Positions 24,596 through 31,700 of a DNA stretch of 37,673 nucleotides are shown here, piece by piece. Each line of letters begins with the position of its first letter. The stretch's first letter is position 1. Origin of the DNA: an uncultured Gammaproteobacteria bacterium (GTDB taxonomy: Bacteria; Pseudomonadota; Gammaproteobacteria; Francisellales; Francisellaceae); the NCBI GenBank assembly GCA_913060525.1, contig CAJXRW010000003.1, positions 1 through 37,673 on the forward strand. The letters run 5' to 3'. The position numbers were made by a program, and so were the translations under genes. The notes beneath the pieces were generated by a model, which did not search any database, was not told where the DNA came from, and worked only from the letters and a program-made list of their open reading frames with translations.

Positions 24596-24895
24596 TTACA
24601 ATGTAATTTTAAACTTAGCATTTAACGACAGAGTTTTATTTTTATGGTCAAACAAACCTGAATAAATTTCTTCGTCTTTTTTAATATTTCTAACCACAAT
24701 TAATTTAAAATGCCTTAAATCTGAATTTTTTGTATTAGCAAAATCATCAAGATCAAAGTAAATTTTTTTTGCTCTAAGTGCTGCAACTTTTCTAACTAAT
24801 CGCTCATAAAGATAAACTAATTGCTTTACTTCCTGGTCACTACAATTCACGCTTTCAATATTTTCAATTATCAGCTTTTCATATCGCTTACTCAT
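24596..24895 (-). CDS. Hypothetical protein, leading region
   Basis: A 99-residue protein of mixed charge, probably alpha/beta: helical N-terminal half (MSKRYEKLIIENIESVNCSDQEVKQL in outline) and beta-prone C-terminal half (HFKLIVVRNIKKDEEIYSGLF, then TLSLNAKFKITL). No membrane segment and no family recognised. It follows the 85-residue gene by 17 bases with no promoter of its own, so the two form an operon driven by leader copy 2. Confidence 0.65.
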   Translation of the reverse strand: MSKRYEKLIIENIESVNCSDQEVKQLVYLYERLVRKVAALRAKKIYFDLDDFANTKNSDLRHFKLIVVRNIKKDEEIYSGLFDHKNKTLSLNAKFKITL

Positions 24896-24912
24896 GTTCT
24901 CACCCTACCCTG

Positions 24913-25170
24913 TTATGCAATTTTTTTAATTTCAGCATAAGAAGATTCGGGCCAGTAACTTGGATAAACTTCTAATAAATCAAAAGCATTATAACAATGT
25001 TTAAAGCCACTCCTTAAGTTATTAATGGCTGACATTGGGTCACAAAAAGTTAAGGTCACTTTAGAGCCTTTTAGCTCAATCCTACTAACACACAAAAGCG
25101 GCTCAAACTCACCAATTGTAATGGCATCTCCTGGCTTAATTTTTGATACTTTTATCACTTTGAAAGACAT
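24913..25170 (-). CDS. Hypothetical beta-rich small protein, leading region
   Basis: An 85-residue protein that is mostly beta-prone: FKVIKVSKIKPGDAITIGEF, LLCVSRIELKGSKVTLTFCDP, and a Tyr/Trp-rich end. The pattern suggests a small SH3-like barrel, which is a guess from sequence only. No family recognised. It is first in a two-gene unit downstream of leader copy 2, with ACGGAG as ribosome-binding site. Confidence 0.65.
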   Translation of the reverse strand: MSFKVIKVSKIKPGDAITIGEFEPLLCVSRIELKGSKVTLTFCDPMSAINNLRSGFKHCYNAFDLLEVYPSYWPESSYAEIKKIA

Positions 25171-25178
25171 AATTTTAA

Positions 25179-25270
25179 TCTCCGTTTAAGGTTATTTTAT
25201 CAAGTCGGCCATTCCGCTCTTGATAATGTTATTATAACATATTAACAATAATAGCTACAATATATTATAG
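25179..25270 (-). promoter_or_regulatory. Repeated leader, copy 2
   Basis: Same order as copy 1. Operator CTACAATATATTATAG (25255-25270) lies inside a longer palindrome with arms TAATAGCTA and TAGCTATTA. The -10 TATAAT is at 25231-25236. The hairpin has perfect 8-bp arms TTATCAAG (25197-25204) and CTTGATAA (25219-25226) around a 14-base loop. ACGGAG precedes the ATG at 25170. Confidence 0.8.
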
Positions 25271-25273
25271 CTA

Positions 25274-26104
25274 TTAATTGGTTAATTTTTCGAGTTCTTC
25301 AATGGTATATTTAGTTGAAAATCTAGCGTTATCGGTTAGTTTTCTAACCCATGCGCTATTATAACGACTCCACTTAAAAGCGTTGCGCTTCAATACATTT
25401 CTGATTTCTTCGGCTGGCTTACCATCAAAGATAAATTTTATATACATAGCTTCAGTATCAAAAACGACTTTAAAGCCTGGCTTCTCAATTTCTTTTATTT
25501 CAATATTTTTAGCGCTTTCTAATGTTGCAATTCTTTTTTCTAATCTTCTAATTTCAACGGTGCTAGGGACATAAGGCTTTATTCTTGCCAGTGGTGGGAA
25601 TGCATAAAATTTAACAATTTGCATAATCTCTTTTGCTGCATCTTCGTATGTTTCGCCTAACTCCTTAACTGCCATTTTAAACGCTTCTTTTTCATCACCT
25701 GATTTTTTAAATGCCTTTGTATAAAGTGATTTATAGAACTTATTAACTGTTTTCATATATTCATTATTGGCTTTTAATGAATCAATTTTGGCTTGTAGTT
25801 TGTCTTTTGCTTCTGGGTCGAGTGAAGATATACCGCCAGTGCCAACGCTATCCGCTTTATTGTCGTAATAATCGGCCTTATCGTTTAACTCAAATGACTT
25901 GCGAAACGTATTACCAACTTTATCTAAATGCTTTCTATGCCTTCTTTCTGAATGATGGCCAACTAAAATAGGCTGTCCAAATGGGATGATGTCAGATAAC
26001 GCTTTTGCTTGTTTGTAGGTGGCTTCTGATTCCTTTCTAACTGCTTGTGCTTTTTCTGCTAGACGTTCTTTTTTAGCTGCTATTCTTGCTTCATATTCAT
26101 TCAT
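25274..26104 (-). CDS. DUF3560 family protein
   Basis: A 276-residue protein. The N-terminal region (about 1-110) matches DUF3560: a charged coiled coil, then IPFGQPILVGHHSERRHRKHLDK, where the GHHSE motif is diagnostic, and later DKADYYDNKADSVGTGGISS. A second conserved block at the C terminus (about 215-265: FDTEAMYIKFIFDGKPAEEIRNVLKRNAFKWSRYNSAWVRKLT in outline) is the type often seen beside polyvalent-protein domains. The biochemical role is unknown. DUF3560 genes are common on conjugative plasmids and phages. It is a single-gene unit behind leader copy 3. Confidence 0.85.
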   Translation of the reverse strand: MNEYEARIAAKKERLAEKAQAVRKESEATYKQAKALSDIIPFGQPILVGHHSERRHRKHLDKVGNTFRKSFELNDKADYYDNKADSVGTGGISSLDPEAKDKLQAKIDSLKANNEYMKTVNKFYKSLYTKAFKKSGDEKEAFKMAVKELGETYEDAAKEIMQIVKFYAFPPLARIKPYVPSTVEIRRLEKRIATLESAKNIEIKEIEKPGFKVVFDTEAMYIKFIFDGKPAEEIRNVLKRNAFKWSRYNSAWVRKLTDNARFSTKYTIEELEKLTN

Positions 26105-26110
26105 CTTATG

Positions 26111-26203
26111 TACTCCGTTTTAGGTTGCTTTATCAAGTCGGCCATTCCGTTCTTGATAATGTTATTATATCATATTAACATATAATACTACAATATATTA
26201 TAG
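26111..26203 (-). promoter_or_regulatory. Repeated leader, copy 3
   Basis: Operator CTACAATATATTATAG as read on the + strand (26188-26203), -10 TATAAT (26164-26169), and hairpin arms TTATCAAG (26130-26137) and CTTGATAA (26152-26159), then AACCTAAAACGGAG before the ATG at 26104. It is nearly identical to copies 1 and 2. Confidence 0.8.
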
Positions 26204-26211
26204 TTAATTAT

Positions 26212-26544
26212 TTATAAAAACATTCTTTTTTTAGTTGTTGCGATACACATGTTTTTAAGAATAGAACCCAATAAATTATCATTTTTTAATACACTAATTA
26301 AATGCTTTTCAGGTTGGTTATATAGATCATTTAGATATGATATTTGTATATTATCTAAGCTAGATATTTTCAGATCAAAATATACGTTATAGCAAGTATA
26401 TTTGCTTTCAATTAGCATCACACCTTTATAGCTTGGGTGATTACATTCAAAAGCTATTGCTCTTTTATCGTTAGTCAGATAAAACATAAAATACTTGTTT
26501 GAATTGATCTGGCAGCATAGCTCAAATAAATTTACTTTACCCAT
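26212..26544 (-). CDS. Hypothetical protein, leading region
   Basis: A 110-residue soluble protein with alternating hydrophobic residues (FELCCQINSNKYFMFYLTNDKRAIAF in outline), probably a small alpha/beta fold. No family recognised. The start codon is one base after the stop of the upstream gene (TGA-T-ATG), so it is the second gene of a tightly coupled pair driven by leader copy 4. Confidence 0.65.
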   Translation of the reverse strand: MGKVNLFELCCQINSNKYFMFYLTNDKRAIAFECNHPSYKGVMLIESKYTCYNVYFDLKISSLDNIQISYLNDLYNQPEKHLISVLKNDNLLGSILKNMCIATTKKRMFL

Positions 26545-26545
26545 A

Positions 26546-26995
26546 TCAACAAACCTTTTCAGCTTGTCTTTTAATGACGGATTCAGTCTGCGCCTGTATT
26601 TGAGTTTGAAAATGCAAATATATGTGCGTACTTATCACGTCATAATTAACCCCGCTTTCAGGGTCATGCTGGTTTCTAATCGTATTTACAATTTTAGAAA
26701 TATCATTATTGTTATAATGAATATATGAGAAATGACGAGCCAATATTGACTTTATTTCATCAGCGCACCAGATAATAGCAGTCAATTTATTTTCTGGTCT
26801 ATGGTTCAGCATAATATTTTGGACATTAGTTGCTGCTGTCTGCTCACCCAATGGAACATTTGTCGGGATTAAATAAGATTTTAAAAATAGCTTAGCAATC
26901 GCTAGTTGAGTTTGACCATTTTTTTCAATAAAAGCCTTTTCTGACATAGCTAGTAAATCATTTACTAAGTTTAAATATTCGCCATTTAATGACAT
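26546..26995 (-). CDS. Hypothetical helical protein, leading region
   Basis: A 149-residue, mostly helical soluble protein (LNLVNDLLAMSEKAFIEKNG at the start, HIYLHFQTQIQAQTESVIKRQAEK at the end). The middle contains DEIKSILARHFSY and a polar loop. No family recognised. It is the first gene behind leader copy 4, divergent from the methylase gene at 27205, and coupled to the 110-residue gene downstream. The setting suggests early expression after transfer; function unknown. Confidence 0.65.
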   Translation of the reverse strand: MSLNGEYLNLVNDLLAMSEKAFIEKNGQTQLAIAKLFLKSYLIPTNVPLGEQTAATNVQNIMLNHRPENKLTAIIWCADEIKSILARHFSYIHYNNNDISKIVNTIRNQHDPESGVNYDVISTHIYLHFQTQIQAQTESVIKRQAEKVC

Positions 26996-27002
26996 TTTTC
27001 AT

Positions 27003-27102
27003 CTCCGTTCAAGGTTAGTTTATCAAGTCGGCCATTCCGTTCTTGATATAGTTATTATAATATAATAACATTAATAAATCAACAATTATTGTTGATATTA
27101 AA
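27003..27102 (-). promoter_or_regulatory. Repeated leader, copy 4, with a different palindrome
   Basis: The hairpin (TTATCAAG at 27021-27028 with CTTGATA at 27043-27049), the -10 TATAAT (27055-27060) and the AACGGAG block are conserved. The palindrome in the operator position is a different sequence: ATCAACAAT, T, ATTGTTGAT near 27077-27095. Position kept but sequence changed suggests either a different repressor or that the fold matters more than the sequence. Confidence 0.7.
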
Positions 27103-27125
27103 TAATAACTTTTTATAAATTTAGC

Positions 27126-27195
27126 TTGTTTGTGTTTGGTTAATATATTATAATAACAATAGCTAAAGAGATTTAGCGTTTAACCTATAACGGAG
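27126..27195 (+). promoter_or_regulatory. Promoter and leader of the methylase operon
   Basis: On the + strand: -35 TTGTTT (27126-27131), a 17-base spacer, -10 TATAAT (27149-27154), a hairpin GCTAAA-GAGA-TTTAGC (27162-27177), then AACCTATAACGGAG (27182-27195) ahead of the ATG at 27205. The last block is the one shared with the minus-strand leaders, and the hairpin takes the same position with another sequence. Confidence 0.7.
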
Positions 27196-27204
27196 CTAAG
27201 AAGT

Positions 27205-28380
27205 ATGTCAAGAATTGAAAAGAATCATAAAATCATCAAGTTTATTCAGTCAGATATTAATTTAAAAGAATATAGCGGTTACGGTGGATTGCATAAAGTA
27301 ATGACCAGTGAGCAACACCAGGAGCTAAAACATATCTTAGGCTTGGAAACCTATCATCATGTAATGAAAAGCTGTAAAACAGCTTACTACACGCCAACAG
27401 AGTTAATTAATTGCATTTATCAGGGGTTGATTAAACTAGGCTTTTCAGGTGGAAAAATACTTGAGCCAAGCTGTGGGCATGGGGCATTCATTTTTAACAT
27501 GCCGGGCAAGCTAATTGAAAGCAGTATTATTCACGCAATCGAGCTAGACAGGCTAAGCGCAAGAATCGCAAAATCCATTTGCCCTTACGCTAAAATCTTA
27601 AACTCAGGTTTTGAAAACTCTAAATTTAATACTAATACGTTTGATGCAATTATTGGCAATCCCCCATACGGAGGTATGACATTAAATGATAATCAATTTA
27701 CAGATTTAAACGGTATGGCGATTCATCATTTCTTTACTGCTAAAAGTATTTATTTATTAAAAGAGAAAGGCATCATGGCTTTTGTATTACCGCAATATTG
27801 CTTTGATAATCTTCATGATCACCCACGTCATATTATGGCACAATATGGCTCATTAATCGCTGCGTTTAGATTACCAGATAACATGTTTGATAATGCAAAA
27901 GTGACAGTTGATATTGTTTTTTACACTAAACAAAAAATTAACGATATTGCATTTACAGATGTTAAAAATATTCAAATCAACGGCCATAAATTAAGAATCA
28001 ATGAGTATTATATTAATCACCCTGAAAACATTATCGGGGAATTAGATACTTGTAATATGTACGGCCAGCGCATCGGCTTAACAGTGAAATCAACCGAAAC
28101 GAAAGAAACCATCTATCATCAACTAGCCAACAAGATTAATGATCTGCCAGTTTGTTTACATAGTGAAACTAAAAATACTGATTATGATGTTTTTAATAGT
28201 ATTGATCAGGCGATAGAGAAGCTTAAACAAAGACAAGCTACTCAAACTAAATTACAAACCAAAATGACAGCTTTTGAAATTGAAAAGCTCAATTATTTAA
28301 AACAAGAGCTTATTAAACAAGAACAAGTTAGTAGTCAGCTACATAATGAAATTAACGCCATTTTAAAACAACAAGTTTAG
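27205..28380 (+). CDS. Orphan N6-adenine DNA methyltransferase
   Basis: A 391-residue methylase. Motif X-like YYTPTELI (about 61-68) and motif I EPSCGHGAF (about 81-90) bind S-adenosylmethionine; the catalytic motif IV is NPPYG (about 150-154). The C-terminal third is a predicted coiled coil (IEKLKQRQATQTKLQTKM region). There is no restriction endonuclease or target-recognition partner. The N-terminal YSGYGGLHKV is like the lead-in of plasmid and phage methylase-helicase polyvalent proteins. A stand-alone methylase in a leading region could protect incoming DNA from restriction; this is inference. The 301-residue gene follows 10 bases after its stop. Confidence 0.88.
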   Translation: MSRIEKNHKIIKFIQSDINLKEYSGYGGLHKVMTSEQHQELKHILGLETYHHVMKSCKTAYYTPTELINCIYQGLIKLGFSGGKILEPSCGHGAFIFNMPGKLIESSIIHAIELDRLSARIAKSICPYAKILNSGFENSKFNTNTFDAIIGNPPYGGMTLNDNQFTDLNGMAIHHFFTAKSIYLLKEKGIMAFVLPQYCFDNLHDHPRHIMAQYGSLIAAFRLPDNMFDNAKVTVDIVFYTKQKINDIAFTDVKNIQINGHKLRINEYYINHPENIIGELDTCNMYGQRIGLTVKSTETKETIYHQLANKINDLPVCLHSETKNTDYDVFNSIDQAIEKLKQRQATQTKLQTKMTAFEIEKLNYLKQELIKQEQVSSQLHNEINAILKQQV

Positions 28381-28389
28381 GAGAAAAAC

Positions 28390-29295
28390 ATGTTAACCAA
28401 AATCATCTTTAACCGCCCTACTCAAAATCGCCCTGGGGATGCTGGTAGGCGCTTCATTAAAAAAAATGATCCAGACAATAAAACCGTTTCAGTGGGTAAT
28501 CTATTTTTAGATTACAATCGAGCGCAAGACAACCAAGAGTTATATAAGAAGCTAGAAACCAACGAGGTCATACAGTGCAAAGAATTTCTAACCACATTCA
28601 ATAAAACTCGCAGGTGTATCCCTAGCGCAAGCAATGCTACATTTAACGCTCAAACGATCTATTGGGATGAAGATTTTGCACATTTACTTTATGAAGTGGC
28701 TGAATTAGCCCAAGAAAATGGCATCGACTTCTTACCAAAAGATACCATGCTTGAAGCTTTATTAAGTAAATTGCAGCAGCTTGAAACAAAGTTGGATTTG
28801 AGCGATATTTTTAATAAATACCAATTTAATTCAACTTATAAAAGGTCAATGCTATCTATAGGTTTTAGTCAAAAGAAAGCATTATTAAAATCCTTTTTAG
28901 AAATAGATGAAAATAAAGATCATTTAATGACATTGTTTAATGACTATATACATGATCAATTAGGAATGGAGAAAACATTCACCTATAAAATGCTTGATGA
29001 TCTTATTCACCAAACGAACGAATCAGAAGATTACAGAGGGTTAAAATCTTATGTGTTAAGTGCCTGTATTGATATTATGGATAATTACGGGGTTAATCCT
29101 TGTGAAGATCATTCACCAGGCATGATCTTCCATTACTGGTATAGCGTCAGGCTTCAGAAGTTTACTGGCCACCAGGCGGTTAAAAAGTTTGTTGCTGAGT
29201 TTGAACCAAATGAAGATGACATGGATCAGGTGTTTTTAGCTTTAACTGACATCATTAGCAAGCCTGTACTACCTAATCATGTTTGTTTAAAATAA
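28390..29295 (+). CDS. Hypothetical protein co-transcribed with the methylase
   Basis: A 301-residue soluble, mostly helical protein starting MLTKIIFNRPTQNRPGDAGRRF. No catalytic motif or family recognised. An AGGAGA ribosome-binding site lies between the methylase stop and this ATG, 10 bases apart, so they form an operon. Features include an acidic region (SNATFNAQTIYWDEDF) and a late HDQLGMEKTF-like helical array. Obligate pairing with an orphan methylase makes it a candidate specificity or anti-defence partner, but nothing in the sequence proves this. Confidence 0.75.
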   Translation: MLTKIIFNRPTQNRPGDAGRRFIKKNDPDNKTVSVGNLFLDYNRAQDNQELYKKLETNEVIQCKEFLTTFNKTRRCIPSASNATFNAQTIYWDEDFAHLLYEVAELAQENGIDFLPKDTMLEALLSKLQQLETKLDLSDIFNKYQFNSTYKRSMLSIGFSQKKALLKSFLEIDENKDHLMTLFNDYIHDQLGMEKTFTYKMLDDLIHQTNESEDYRGLKSYVLSACIDIMDNYGVNPCEDHSPGMIFHYWYSVRLQKFTGHQAVKKFVAEFEPNEDDMDQVFLALTDIISKPVLPNHVCLK

Positions 29296-29313
29296 GGTAT
29301 TAACTATATTGGT

Positions 29314-29613
29314 TCAATCTTCTTTAAGAACAACAGTATCGTCTTCATTACACCAAACCTTCCTAACAGAATCATAGAATTCAAAATAATCTTGGTGTTC
29401 TGGAAGTGGGTATGACAATCCATTTTGATAGATATAAAATTCACCCTCTTCGCTCCATACTGCAACATAGGTTTGATGCCAGTTTAATGTCACTGGATTA
29501 CTACGATTTGTTAATCTCAAAGAACTAACACTTTGCTTTAAGCGGCAGAATACAGGCGACACTAGCATATCAACCTCTATCGCATTATCATCAATAACAG
29601 GTAACTCAATCAT
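29314..29613 (-). CDS. Hypothetical acidic small protein
   Basis: A 99-residue acidic, beta-prone protein (SSLRLTNRSNPVTLNWHQTYVAVW, then EGEFYIYQNGLSYPLPEHQDYFEFY in outline). No signal peptide or membrane helix. Not recognised. Acidic beta-rich small proteins on mobile elements are sometimes DNA mimics, but no specific match supports that. It lies downstream of the Fis-like gene on the same strand, 59 bases away, and is convergent with the methylase operon. Confidence 0.55.
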   Translation of the reverse strand: MIELPVIDDNAIEVDMLVSPVFCRLKQSVSSLRLTNRSNPVTLNWHQTYVAVWSEEGEFYIYQNGLSYPLPEHQDYFEFYDSVRKVWCNEDDTVVLKED

Positions 29614-29672
29614 GATTTATCAACTTTAAAACGGTTAAATAAACTTCATGTTTCAACTATAATTTAGCTGAT

Positions 29673-29954
29673 TTATAACATCCCATAAAATGATAATTTT
29701 TTGCGGAATGTACCACGGTTAAGTCCTAATACACTTGCTGCGGTACTCTGGTTATTGCTGGAATATTCCATTGTTGCTTCAATCAATGGCAATTCTGCTT
29801 CTGACGTAATTAACTCATAAACATTTGCAGGTGTTGCACCCTGCTCTGCCATATTTTTGTAATAATTATTCATGACTTCTTTAATATGATCTCTTAACGG
29901 TAAATCTGTAGTTTCTTGTTTTCTCGTTTCTGGATAATGCATAGTTGCAGGCAT
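29673..29954 (-). CDS. fis: Fis-family nucleoid-associated DNA-binding protein
   Basis: A 93-residue protein of standard Fis length (98 in E. coli). The C-terminal helix-turn-helix reads NNQSTAASVLGLNRGTFRKKL, matching the Fis DNA-binding signature (GxNRGTLRKKL). The N-terminal part has the helices expected for dimerisation (LRDHIKEVMNNYYKNMAEQG in outline). It would bend DNA and modulate transcription or recombination. A Fis carried on a conjugative element can help serine recombinases or moderate host gene expression; the truncated invertase-like recombinase at 37086 is one possible partner. Confidence 0.88.
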   Translation of the reverse strand: MPATMHYPETRKQETTDLPLRDHIKEVMNNYYKNMAEQGATPANVYELITSEAELPLIEATMEYSSNNQSTAASVLGLNRGTFRKKLSFYGML

Positions 29955-30063
29955 GTTTATTTTTCCTTTTTTTGTTATAATTCTGCTTAAATTTCAGGTG
30001 ACAAATAATATACAACCTAACACCAGAGATCAATAATTAAGTTTAAGAAACAAATAGATAAGC

Positions 30064-30331
30064 ATGTCGAAAATAAAAAAAACGTCAAAAGTCAGGTAAA
30101 ATTATAGGTTGGGTTATTCATGTCTTAGCTGAGTACCGCAAAGACAACGATGATACTATTTACTGTGAACGCGCAGCCTTTTCCGTTCCTATACGTGATC
30201 AGAAGCAAATATCTGAATCCGTAGAAGTGCGCGACACGATCACCCAATGGGCGAAAGACACACGCATTGAAGGTGGTTATAATAATAAATTTCATTTTGG
30301 CATTGAAAGGTGGTCGCATTTACGACGATAG
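30064..30331 (+). pseudogene. Small gene with a frameshift at an A8 run
   Basis: ATG at 30064 reads MSKIKK and then stops at TAA after 11 codons. If one A is dropped from the run of eight As at 30077-30084, the frame continues for about 89 residues through GKIIGWVIHVLAEYRKD, YCERAAFSVPIRDQ and GGYNNKFHFGIERW to TAG at 30329-30331. The downstream frame has no ordinary start of its own. So this is a recent inactivating indel, transcriptional slippage on A8, or an assembly error. Family not recognised. It is divergent from the Fis-like gene. Confidence 0.6.
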
Positions 30332-30382
30332 CCAACCTATATCTGGTATACTTATATTAACAATAATATCTAGGGAAACATC

Positions 30383-30583
30383 ATGGATTATCGCGATGAA
30401 GTAACGCATATTATTGACTCATCAGAATCTAAGCGCTATAAAATTGAGCAATTAGAACAGCTAGCTTATGACTGTCAACAACAAATGGAAGCTCAAGATC
30501 AAAATATGAATCCCACCATTCGCCATAAGCTATCGGAAGGTCTACGTATGGCAAAGGATGCATTGCGACAATTACAGCAGTAA
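30383..30583 (+). CDS. Small helical hypothetical protein
   Basis: A 66-residue, highly charged helical protein (KRYKIEQLEQLAYDCQQQME, then GLRMAKDALRQLQQ), probably a short coiled coil. Ribosome-binding AGGGAA lies 7 bases before the ATG. No family recognised. It ends one base from the convergent HTH gene. Confidence 0.6.
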   Translation: MDYRDEVTHIIDSSESKRYKIEQLEQLAYDCQQQMEAQDQNMNPTIRHKLSEGLRMAKDALRQLQQ

Positions 30584-30584
30584 C

Positions 30585-30857
30585 TTAACACCAACTACGT
30601 GATAAAACATTGTGATTATTTAAACGCCCTGTTTTGAATAGTGTACTATCAGCACAAAGCACGATTTCTTTATTGGCAGCTTCAGAAAATGACACCCCAT
30701 TTTTAAATCCGATACTGCGGACACTGCTTGGATGACAATTTAAGATTTCAGCAATCTCCGTTAAACCATTTCCCTGAGACTTTTGATCTTCCAAAAAATC
30801 TTTAACTGAACAGTTGAATTTATCCTTAATTGTAACGGTAATCGGTATGCGCTTCAT
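30585..30857 (-). CDS. Small helix-turn-helix protein
   Basis: A 90-residue protein started at the ATG ending at 30857 (MKRIPITVTIKDKF). A longer frame reaches 31115, but its first 86 residues overlap the real gene at 30961-31176 and do not look coding. A helix-turn-helix is visible at about 29-52 (QGNGLTEIAEILNCHPSSVR), and a second conserved-looking tail follows (STLFKTGRLNNHN). It is probably a DNA-binding regulator of the element. Confidence 0.65.
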   Translation of the reverse strand: MKRIPITVTIKDKFNCSVKDFLEDQKSQGNGLTEIAEILNCHPSSVRSIGFKNGVSFSEAANKEIVLCADSTLFKTGRLNNHNVLSRSWC

Positions 30858-30960
30858 GATTAAATATCTTGCTTCTTTTACTTTAAAGCAGATTATTATA
30901 ACGACCAATGCCTGAAAAATCAAAATCTCGGTTAAGTATAAGCATCTACCCCCTAAAAGA

Positions 30961-31176
30961 CTAATGCTCGATAAGATCATAACCATGTCGGATTCTGGTT
31001 CGCGTAATTTGATCAATGAGTTTTTGAGCGTGATTGTGATCTTCGACACAATAGGTTTTAGTATGACTATGTTTGGTATGACGACTACCGTAATGACACA
31101 CCACAACCAAGTCACCCAATAAGTCGATATTTAACTCAACCACATAGTATTTATCATTTGTTTCAAATTTTAGCAT
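30961..31176 (-). CDS. WGR-domain-like small protein
   Basis: A 71-residue protein: KYYVVELNIDLLGDLVVVCHYGSRHTKH, then ARTK-like strands, a helix (HAQKLIDQITRTR) and a GYDLIEH ending. The order fits the WGR fold (paired strands, a WGR-like CHYGSR turn, a helix, then GY), where WGR domains bind nucleic acid ends in PARPs and bacterial proteins. The Trp is replaced by Tyr here. Stand-alone WGR-like proteins occur on plasmids; function unknown. Confidence 0.6.
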   Translation of the reverse strand: MLKFETNDKYYVVELNIDLLGDLVVVCHYGSRHTKHSHTKTYCVEDHNHAQKLIDQITRTRIRHGYDLIEH

Positions 31177-31364
31177 AATGACCCATCATTTTTGTCATTT
31201 CTTCCAGTGAGCGATTTATAGACCACATAGGATATTTTAAGGGCAATAATCATTTAAATTAAATCAATAACAGCGCAAAACCCTTATAAAATCTCACTTT
31301 ATTGCCAATTTAACGAACTTACACTATAACTAAAGATGAAATTAACCCCATTCAAGGAAACCCT

Positions 31365-31661
31365 ATGGCTGATAAACCTCTATCTAAAAATGATCTGGCT
31401 GCTTGTTTAGTGGAAAACTGTAATGCGTATGATACCAAAACAGAAGCACTTAAAGCGGTTGATGCTGTACTAAATTGTATTCAACGTAACCTAGCTGAAG
31501 GAAAAGAAATCTCAGTCGTAGGCTGGGGTAAGTTCTCCATTTCTGAAAGAAAGGCTCGTGAAGGTCGTAACCCTAGTACGGGAGAAACCATTCAAATAGC
31601 AGCATCTAAAGTCGTAAGCTTTAAAGCTGGATCTGAACTTAAAAAACTGGTCAATTCTTAA
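31365..31661 (+). CDS. hup: HU-family DNA-binding protein
   Basis: A 98-residue HU/IHF-superfamily protein. It has the N-terminal helices (LSKNDLAACLVENCNAYDTKTEALKAV), the beta-arm lead (ISVVGWGKFSISERKAREGRNPSTGETIQI) and the ending ASKVVSFKAGSELKKLVN. GRNPSTGETI is the signature of the DNA-intercalating arm. It binds and bends DNA as a dimer. As with Fis and the DksA-like protein nearby, its presence on a mobile element suggests the element brings its own nucleoid tools. Start ATG with AAGGAAAC upstream. Confidence 0.95.
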   Translation: MADKPLSKNDLAACLVENCNAYDTKTEALKAVDAVLNCIQRNLAEGKEISVVGWGKFSISERKAREGRNPSTGETIQIAASKVVSFKAGSELKKLVNS

Positions 31662-31700
31662 AAGAATCACTCTACATTAAATCAAGAACAGGCTGACAAT

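Noticed and set aside
24480-27102. Repeated leaders as a CRISPR array
   Set aside because: The copies are 700-900 bases apart, each sits just before a gene start, and there are no spacers of uniform length.
30125-30319. 64-residue minus-strand frame
   Set aside because: It is antisense to the frameshifted + strand gene at 30064-30331, whose translation looks protein-like with balanced composition.
30585-31115. 176-residue minus-strand frame as a single gene
   Set aside because: The first 86 residues overlap the better-supported WGR-like gene at 30961-31176 in another frame and look like hydrophobic shadow translation; the internal ATG at 30857 gives a coherent HTH protein.
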